From: an uncultured Lachnospiraceae bacterium | GTDB lineage: Bacteria; Bacillota; Clostridia; Lachnospirales; Lachnospiraceae | Length of the DNA: 19,307 nucleotides | Assembly (NCBI GenBank): GCA_947177105.1 | Contig: CAMWTF010000009.1 | Location: forward strand, 1-19,307 | Direction of reading: 5' to 3' | Shown here: piece after piece, positions 13,642-19,307 of the stretch | How the letters are laid out: each line of letters opens with the position of its first letter | Numbering within the stretch: position 1 is the stretch's first letter | The notes under the pieces: generated by a model | What the model was told of the DNA's origin: nothing | Seen by the model: the letters and a program-made list of their open reading frames with translations, nothing else | The model's database searches: none | Position numbers and translations under genes: made by a program

Positions 13642-16600
13642 ATGAAGAGGTTATTGGCGTTCTTGCTGGCGTCGATGCTGGTGCTGAGTTGTTGCCTGAC
13701 GGCTTATGCCACAGGGATCGGAGACACTGTCTCGGGAGGGGATAATCTGGGGTCCGTGTCAGGAGACAATGCTTTTTATGACATGGACATTGAACTGAGT
13801 CCGAGGATTCAGGCGGGGCAGATAGGCCAGGTGGACGTATGTATTGGTGCGGCGCTCATCCTGGAGAGTCCGGTGACTTTCGCAGTGGAGCTGACGGACC
13901 CCTGGGGGCAGCCTATGAGAGGGGAGATTGTCTTGGGCGCAGATGATGCCCAGGAGAGGGCCGGACAGAGGAACCGGGTGAGCTTTGGTCAGCTTGCGGA
14001 GGGCGAGTATACCCTGCGTGTGACGGCCAAGGGCTTCGCTACATACACACAGACAATATCCGTAAAAGACAAGGCATACGCCGTCAATCTTATGACGGGT
14101 TTTCTGGGAGGGGTGAATTATGCCCAGGGGGCAATGCACCCCGGTGTGCTGTTGCTTGGCGATGTCAACGGGGACGGCAGGATGGATGGATCTGACAGGG
14201 ATGCTCTGGTGGATGCCATTGACAGAGGTGACTTTGACACATCGGGGCTTGTCGCGGATTTAAACGGCGACGGCGTGGTGGATCTGGTAGATTTGGAATA
14301 TTTTGCAAAGGGTTACGATGATTCCCGGGACACCCAGGCGGGAGTGGAGCGGTTCGTTCCCGTGGCAGTCATACGGCCTGTGCAGGGGACTGGCACCAAA
14401 GTGGAAGGCGATCTGCAGGGGCTTTTGGAGAATAGGGAGAGCGTTACCCTGACGGCTCTTGGGCCGGATGGGAGCACAGCCGCCATTTCCAGGGATACCC
14501 CGGTTTCACTGGAGTTTTACTTTGCGGAGGCGGGGGAGACGAACCTGGCCGACGGAATCATAATCGAGACAGGCGGGGACAATCCCATCAGCAATAGCGT
14601 GATCACAATCGCTTATACGGACGAATCCGGAGCGGAACAGATAAAGGAGATCCCGGTGGACGACGGGGTGCATTACCTTCTGACGGATTCCGCCATAAGG
14701 GCCGAGCGGGACGGACAGGGCAACATCCGTCTGCATCTGGGATCCCAGGTAGCCATAAAAAAAGTGACATTGACCATCACAGGGATGCGGAATAACAATA
14801 ATCTTGCGGAGATCTCCAGAGTGGAGTTTGTCAACGGCATGGAGGAGAGGATTCCGGACCCTGAGATGGATATACCCCAGAACCTGCAGGCGGAGGCGGG
14901 AAACAAGATCATCCATCTGGCTTGGGACTCCTGCGTCAATATCACAGGCTATGAGGTGCTGGTAAAGCAGGGGGACAGCCAGGAGACCGTGATGGTCACG
15001 GGAAATGCTCTGGACATCACCTCCTTTGGCGGCAGAGAACTGACCAATTATCTGGAGTATCGGATTCGGGTGCAGTCCGTCAACGGCACCTGGCGCAGCG
15101 GGTACGGTGACGAGGTGACGGCGGTGCCCCTGCCAAGCGGCAAGCCGGATAAGCCGGACAATGTGTCGGCAAAGGGACAGTACCAGAGTGTGGTGGTGTC
15201 CTGGAAGAATATGAAGGACACTGTGACCTACAATCTGTATTATAAGGAGAGTTCTGCGGCTGAGTACCAGAAGATAGAGGGTATCAAGGAGAACAGTTAC
15301 ACCATCGGGAACCTTAAGGACCTGACGGAGTACACGGTATATGTGACGGGGGTCAACGAGTTCGGTGAGAGCGGTCCCTCTCTGTCCGCGGCGGCGACCA
15401 CCACGGACAACAACCCTGCGGTCATGCCGAAATATAATCTGATCAACGTGGGCAATCCGGGAGAAAAGGGAGCGCATATCATCAGCGCGGCCATGAGCGC
15501 CACGATGCAGAACAGTCCTCTGGACACCCAGTCCGGCACGGCATGGGGCACGGTGGACCATGATCCTGCGTCCTACTATTTTGCCAATACCTGGGATGTG
15601 GGAGGCTTTAACCCCATGGGCGCAAAACATGGGCTTATATATGAGTTTGATCAGGCATATAAGCTGGATACTTTCGCTTTTTATGATATGACTTCCCAGG
15701 ATACGGGGTATTTCTATGCCAAAGTGCGGTACTGGGACGAGAACGGCGCCCAGACCGACGTGGCCGGCGTTTCCCTGCAGAGAAAGACCGATGCGGACGG
15801 CAGGACTTACTATGTGATAAAGCTGCCCCAGGCCGTAAACGCCAAGAAGCTGCAGTTCGGCCTTGCTCGTTACTCGGCTTCGGGAACCATCTCCGTTGCG
15901 GAGGTATATTTCTACTATTATGACACATTGATGGATGATATCATGTCTCTGTACCAGGACGACCTGCACACGGTGCTCAGACCGGAAGTGACCCAGGCGG
16001 ATATAGATGGCCTGCGGACCCGGATCAACACGGTGGATCCGGTCAGCGGCGAGTACCATCCTGACCGGGAACTGCTGGAGCGGGAATTGCAGACGGCGGA
16101 GGCCATCCTGCGGGACGGCAGGCTGAATGCTTCAGTGAGGATTCACAGCGGGATCACTACCAAGGACGTGGGCAGAGGATTTAGCGGACTTAACGCATGG
16201 CAGCCCCTGGGTGTGGTGGCGGCGGCCCAGGAAGAGATCATGGTTTATGTGGGCCACAGCAGTAAGAAAACCGGGGATGCCGCCAACCTTCAGCTTGTGT
16301 GCACACAGTACCATTCTGAGGCGGCGGGCGTGAGCACTGTGGTGGCTACGCTGAAAGTGGGCGCAAACAAGATAACCGTTCCCAAGATCGGAAGCACCAC
16401 GGGCATAGAGTCCGGCGGCGCGCTGTATGTGCAGTACACAGGCGACGGCAGCGATGGCCAGTATGCGGTACGGGTCAGCGGCGGCACACAGGTTCCGCAC
16501 CTGGATCTGTATCAGGTGACGGAAGAGAGCGAACGGCTGGCGAGAGCCAAGACATACGTGGAGGAATTGGAAGCCTTTGTGGCACAGATGGAGACCGTTC

Positions 16601-18828
16601 ACGGGGAGGTTCACGAAAATTCACAGAACAGCCAGGTGAAGTACGCTTACAGCGAGACCGACTGCATCCTGGGGGCATCTGACATTCTGCTGGATACCAT
16701 GATGCTCTCGCTCCCCGCAAAGCAGATCTTGGGCGGCGCAGGCAGCGGCACTGCCGAGCAGAGGGCACAGAAAATCTTAAATTCCATGCAGGCCATGGAG
16801 GATATGATGTATCTGTTCTACCAGCACAAGGGATTAAACGCTGCCGCGCCGGAGGTGCTGGACCAGATTCCCAAGGGCCACCTGAACATCCGTTACCAGA
16901 GGATGTTCTCCGGGGCGTTCATGTACGCGTCCGGCAACCACATCGGTATTGAGTGGGGGTCTGCGCCAGGTATGGTGAGCGCCACACCTGTGACGGCTGA
17001 CAGTGAGGGAAGATATGAGAGCGGGGCTTACTTTGGCTGGGGCATTGCCCATGAGATCGGCCATTGTATCAACCAGGGCGCATATGCCATAGCCGAGATC
17101 ACCAACAACTATTATGCGGTGTTGGCCCAGGCCAGGGATAACAACGGAAGCGTCAGGTTCCAATACGATAACATATACAAAAAAGTGACATCAGGGTCGA
17201 AGGGTATGGCGTCCAACGTGTTTACCCAGCTTGGCATGTATTGGCAGCTTCACCTGGCGTACGACAGAGGCTATAATTATAAAACATACGCGGATTACAC
17301 CCAGCAGCTTGACAATCTGTTCTTTGCCAGAGTAGACACCTACGCCAGAAATGCGGCAAAGGCGCCTGCGCCGGGCAACATAGCGCTGACTCTGACGGGG
17401 GACCGGGATCAGATTCTGATGCGTCTGTCCTGTGCCGCGGCTAAGAAAAATATTCTGCAGTTCTTTGAGCGGTGGGGCATGACCCCAGATGAGGAGACCC
17501 GCAGGTACGCAGGCCAGTTCCCTGAGGAAACCAGGGCCATCTACTACGCCAACGACGATGCACGGGTATACAGCCTGCAGGGAGGCGTAAGCTCTTTAAA
17601 CAGCACAGTGGAAGCTGTGGGCGATAATGTCACGGCCTCCGTACATGCGGGAAGGCCCAACCAAGTGGACATTGCGCTGGGATCCAAGAACATTCCGCAG
17701 GCGGATGTGCTGGGGTATGAGATCGTGAGATGTATGATTAGCGGCGGGGAGACCGTGAAGGAGGCGGTGGGATTCACCACGGGCACTTCCTTCAGCGACA
17801 CGGTTCCTGTCAACAACAGGGTGGTCTGGTACGAGGTGAGAGTCGTTGACAAATACTTAAACTACTCTGCGGCCAAGACCCTGGAATATATCAAGATCGG
17901 GGATGACGGAAGTCTGGATAAAGCATTCTGGACTGTCAGCACACAGAATCTGACGGCCACGGGACAGACCCAGGGCGAGGGAACGGACGGTTCTCCCTGC
18001 GAGCCGGAGGCGGAGAACCCGGCGGACAAAATGATTGACAATGACACGGGGACCGTATATACGGCCACGGCGGACGGCCAGGCGGAGATTGTCATGGAGT
18101 TTAACAGGACTTCCACGGTCACGGGGCTGAAATATACCGCTGTGAGCGGGATCGCCGGCGCAGGTTACGAGGTGCAGGCATGCTGCGATGGCAGCTGGAC
18201 CAAGGTGGCAGAGGGAAGCCTGGACGCATCCGGCACGGGCAGTATCTATTTCTCCAACGGCGCCCAGGAATATGTGAGTACCTATGCGGCCACTGCCGTA
18301 AAACTGATCTTGAAAACCGCTGGCGGCAGCCAGGTGTCCATAGCGGAACTGGATGTGCTGGGAGCCACAGGGGACAACGTGGACTTCAGGCAGACTGACA
18401 GCGGCGAGGTGGTGATTGGCCGTCTGGCTTCGGCTTATAAGTACGGAGATAAGGATACAGATGTGATTCCGGAAGGCTCCATCGTCTTTGGAGGCTCCTA
18501 TAAGGGGAACCCTGCCTATAACGTGCTGATCCTTTATGACCAGGACGGCAATATCGTGGGCGGAATCAACGATGCGGGAGAGCTGCAGGCGCAGCAGGTG
18601 CTGCTGGCGGAGGTGCCGTCGGAAGGCGATATCAAGAATGTGTGGGACGGCACATGGATTTACTGGATAGAACCCGGGCAGCAGACAGATCTCACCGGAT
18701 TGACCAGAGTGCGTGCGGAGCTGTACCGTGTCAATGATGCCATGACAAACGAGGGACAGAGGCTTGTCAGCGACTCCCTGTTTGAGAACATGCCGGCCAC
18801 GCTGCCCAATATCGAGCTTGGCAAGTGA
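13642..18828 (+). CDS. Large secreted M60-family (enhancin-like) metallopeptidase with dockerin-like and binding modules
   Basis: The 1,728-residue protein starts with a signal peptide (likely cut after AYA, residue 23), although VLSCC (14-18) also resembles a lipobox. Residues about 173-226 hold two calcium-binding loops (GDVNGDG and ADLNGDG, 32 residues apart), as in dockerins. Two fibronectin type III-like domains lie at about 410-590, a discoidin-like module at about 597-763 and a helical linker to about 830. The M60 domain runs to about 1,310, with zinc site H1137-E-I-G-H1141 and probable third ligand E1152 in EITNN. Then come a fibronectin-like domain, an F5/8 type C (CBM32-like) module at about 1,440-1,575 and an unassigned C-terminal domain. 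M60 enzymes cut mucin-type glycoproteins. There is no LPXTG anchor. The start at 13642 has GGAGGAG seven bases upstream, better than 13603. Confidence 0.88.
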   Translation: MKRLLAFLLASMLVLSCCLTAYATGIGDTVSGGDNLGSVSGDNAFYDMDIELSPRIQAGQIGQVDVCIGAALILESPVTFAVELTDPWGQPMRGEIVLGADDAQERAGQRNRVSFGQLAEGEYTLRVTAKGFATYTQTISVKDKAYAVNLMTGFLGGVNYAQGAMHPGVLLLGDVNGDGRMDGSDRDALVDAIDRGDFDTSGLVADLNGDGVVDLVDLEYFAKGYDDSRDTQAGVERFVPVAVIRPVQGTGTKVEGDLQGLLENRESVTLTALGPDGSTAAISRDTPVSLEFYFAEAGETNLADGIIIETGGDNPISNSVITIAYTDESGAEQIKEIPVDDGVHYLLTDSAIRAERDGQGNIRLHLGSQVAIKKVTLTITGMRNNNNLAEISRVEFVNGMEERIPDPEMDIPQNLQAEAGNKIIHLAWDSCVNITGYEVLVKQGDSQETVMVTGNALDITSFGGRELTNYLEYRIRVQSVNGTWRSGYGDEVTAVPLPSGKPDKPDNVSAKGQYQSVVVSWKNMKDTVTYNLYYKESSAAEYQKIEGIKENSYTIGNLKDLTEYTVYVTGVNEFGESGPSLSAAATTTDNNPAVMPKYNLINVGNPGEKGAHIISAAMSATMQNSPLDTQSGTAWGTVDHDPASYYFANTWDVGGFNPMGAKHGLIYEFDQAYKLDTFAFYDMTSQDTGYFYAKVRYWDENGAQTDVAGVSLQRKTDADGRTYYVIKLPQAVNAKKLQFGLARYSASGTISVAEVYFYYYDTLMDDIMSLYQDDLHTVLRPEVTQADIDGLRTRINTVDPVSGEYHPDRELLERELQTAEAILRDGRLNASVRIHSGITTKDVGRGFSGLNAWQPLGVVAAAQEEIMVYVGHSSKKTGDAANLQLVCTQYHSEAAGVSTVVATLKVGANKITVPKIGSTTGIESGGALYVQYTGDGSDGQYAVRVSGGTQVPHLDLYQVTEESERLARAKTYVEELEAFVAQMETVHGEVHENSQNSQVKYAYSETDCILGASDILLDTMMLSLPAKQILGGAGSGTAEQRAQKILNSMQAMEDMMYLFYQHKGLNAAAPEVLDQIPKGHLNIRYQRMFSGAFMYASGNHIGIEWGSAPGMVSATPVTADSEGRYESGAYFGWGIAHEIGHCINQGAYAIAEITNNYYAVLAQARDNNGSVRFQYDNIYKKVTSGSKGMASNVFTQLGMYWQLHLAYDRGYNYKTYADYTQQLDNLFFARVDTYARNAAKAPAPGNIALTLTGDRDQILMRLSCAAAKKNILQFFERWGMTPDEETRRYAGQFPEETRAIYYANDDARVYSLQGGVSSLNSTVEAVGDNVTASVHAGRPNQVDIALGSKNIPQADVLGYEIVRCMISGGETVKEAVGFTTGTSFSDTVPVNNRVVWYEVRVVDKYLNYSAAKTLEYIKIGDDGSLDKAFWTVSTQNLTATGQTQGEGTDGSPCEPEAENPADKMIDNDTGTVYTATADGQAEIVMEFNRTSTVTGLKYTAVSGIAGAGYEVQACCDGSWTKVAEGSLDASGTGSIYFSNGAQEYVSTYAATAVKLILKTAGGSQVSIAELDVLGATGDNVDFRQTDSGEVVIGRLASAYKYGDKDTDVIPEGSIVFGGSYKGNPAYNVLILYDQDGNIVGGINDAGELQAQQVLLAEVPSEGDIKNVWDGTWIYWIEPGQQTDLTGLTRVRAELYRVNDAMTNEGQRLVSDSLFENMPATLPNIELGK

Positions 18829-18884
18829 TTAAAAGCAATGTCAGGTAAAAGAGCAATTTTTGTTGCCTGCGAGTATAAATTGTA

Positions 18885-18903
18885 TGTGCGGTGATAGCGC
18901 ACA
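18885..18903. repeat. Hairpin just upstream of the last gene's ribosome binding site
   Basis: TGTGCG (18885-18890) and CGCACA (18898-18903) make a perfect 6-bp stem with a 7-base loop, ending four bases before the AGGA (18907-18910) of the next gene. It could tune translation. A second weaker stem (CAGGTAA 18842-18848 with TTGCCTG 18863-18869) lies earlier in the gap. Neither is followed by a T-run, so no terminator separates the M60 gene from the next gene. Confidence 0.4.
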
Positions 18904-18916
18904 GATAGGAACTGTC

Positions 18917-19255
18917 ATGAGAAAATATATTTGTAGCATAATGATTGCCCTCCTGCTGCTGTCCCTCGCGCAGCCCCTGCGGGCCCTGGCGGCCAGCGGG
19001 GACGGGCTGCGTCTGGACCAGGGCGGGACGGTTACGGTGGTCTCCCAGCATGCGGCTAAAGAAGAGATTTCTTCCCTGTGTTTCAGTCTTTCGGTGGAGT
19101 CGGCAAACGCCGCCAGGGTGGAATTTCAGTTTGAGGACAGCAGGGCAAAAATAAAAGACTTCCGCTATGACGAAGCCACCGGGAACCTGAAAATCTATCT
19201 GGCAGGAACAGAAGCGCTGTTTACGGAGGGCACGGATTCCTTGACTGTGGGATAG
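18917..19255 (+). CDS. Secreted cohesin-like protein, interrupted by an in-frame TAG (runs to the right edge)
   Basis: A signal peptide (residues 1-26, with ALLLLSL core and a likely cut after RALA) is followed by a beta-rich module with alternating polar and hydrophobic strands (TVTVVSQ, CFSLSV, RVEFQF, LKIYLAGTE). This resembles cohesin-like modules of clostridial secreted proteins, but the match is by general character and is weak. The frame stops at TAG (19253-19255), yet the same frame continues open to the window end with IKVLDESGNEVTATVSA, which reads as the next strands of the same domain. The stop therefore looks like a nonsense change, a sequencing error or readthrough, not a natural end. 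AGGA six bases before the ATG supports the start at 18917. It lies 88 bases after the M60 gene on the same strand, so the two may be cotranscribed. Confidence 0.6.
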   Translation: MRKYICSIMIALLLLSLAQPLRALAASGDGLRLDQGGTVTVVSQHAAKEEISSLCFSLSVESANAARVEFQFEDSRAKIKDFRYDEATGNLKIYLAGTEALFTEGTDSLTVG

Positions 19256-19307
19256 ATCAAAGTGTTGGATGAAAGCGGCAATGAAGTGACTGCCACGGTC
19301 AGCGCCG

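Noticed and set aside
14506..16059. 517-codon open frame antisense to the M60 gene
   Set aside because: It is a shadow of a GC-rich gene; the sense frame has clear fibronectin-like and peptidase modules, and this frame lacks a ribosome binding site or recognisable domain.
18750..18828. LPXTG sorting signal at the end of the M60 protein
   Set aside because: The C-terminus ends ATLPNIELGK with no hydrophobic segment or basic tail; LPNIE is not a sorting motif in this setting.

Overview
The window reads as ordinary chromosomal DNA from a Gram-positive anaerobe of the Clostridia, most likely a gut Lachnospiraceae. This is inferred from consensus AGGAGG ribosome binding sites, many extended -10 (TGn) promoters, moderately GC-rich coding DNA with AT-rich intergenic DNA, tRNA genes without an encoded CCA, a UPF0735 (PheB-like) ACT protein next to hom, and a large secreted M60 (enhancin-like) peptidase typical of mucin-associated gut bacteria. 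I saw no transposase, integrase, CRISPR array, phage gene or classical defence gene.

Layout. Positions 1-1645, minus strand: a membrane PAP2-family phosphatase cut by the left edge, and a diacylglycerol-kinase-type lipid kinase, each with its own promoter. Positions 1767-4265, plus strand: glyA (serine hydroxymethyltransferase), then a lipoprotein resembling DUF3829. Positions 4342-7756: pheB-like ACT protein, hom (homoserine dehydrogenase) and lysC (aspartate kinase), with a 70-bp hairpin between hom and lysC and a structured 3' region ending in a terminator. Positions 7874-8068: a short transcription unit with a near-perfect promoter, two consensus ribosome binding sites that serve only tiny ORFs, and a strong hairpin. 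Positions 8202-9580: a membrane-anchored GH3 (NagZ-like) glycosidase. Positions 9684-11868: tRNA-Gly(GCC), a hairpin/terminator region and a membrane diguanylate cyclase. Positions 11911-13297: an O-acetylhomoserine sulfhydrylase. Positions 13338-13508: tRNA-Ala(GGC) with a compound terminator. Positions 13642-19307: a 1,728-residue secreted M60 peptidase with a dockerin-like segment, fibronectin-type and carbohydrate-binding-type modules, then a small secreted protein whose reading frame is interrupted by a TAG codon.

How the genes fit together. LysC and Hom turn aspartate into homoserine, the sulfhydrylase makes homocysteine from acetylated homoserine, and GlyA supplies one-carbon units and glycine. 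The window therefore holds much of an aspartate-family/methionine/one-carbon supply system, though spread over several transcription units. The GH3 enzyme, the M60 peptidase and the last secreted protein point to work on extracellular glycans, peptidoglycan or mucins.

The observations most worth following are the mini-ORF transcript (7874-8068), the possible alternative RNA fold after lysC (7590-7756), the 70-bp hairpin between hom and lysC, an identical two-part promoter motif shared by glyA and the GH3 gene, and the M60 peptidase followed by an interrupted cohesin-like ORF. I found no clearly new multi-gene system.
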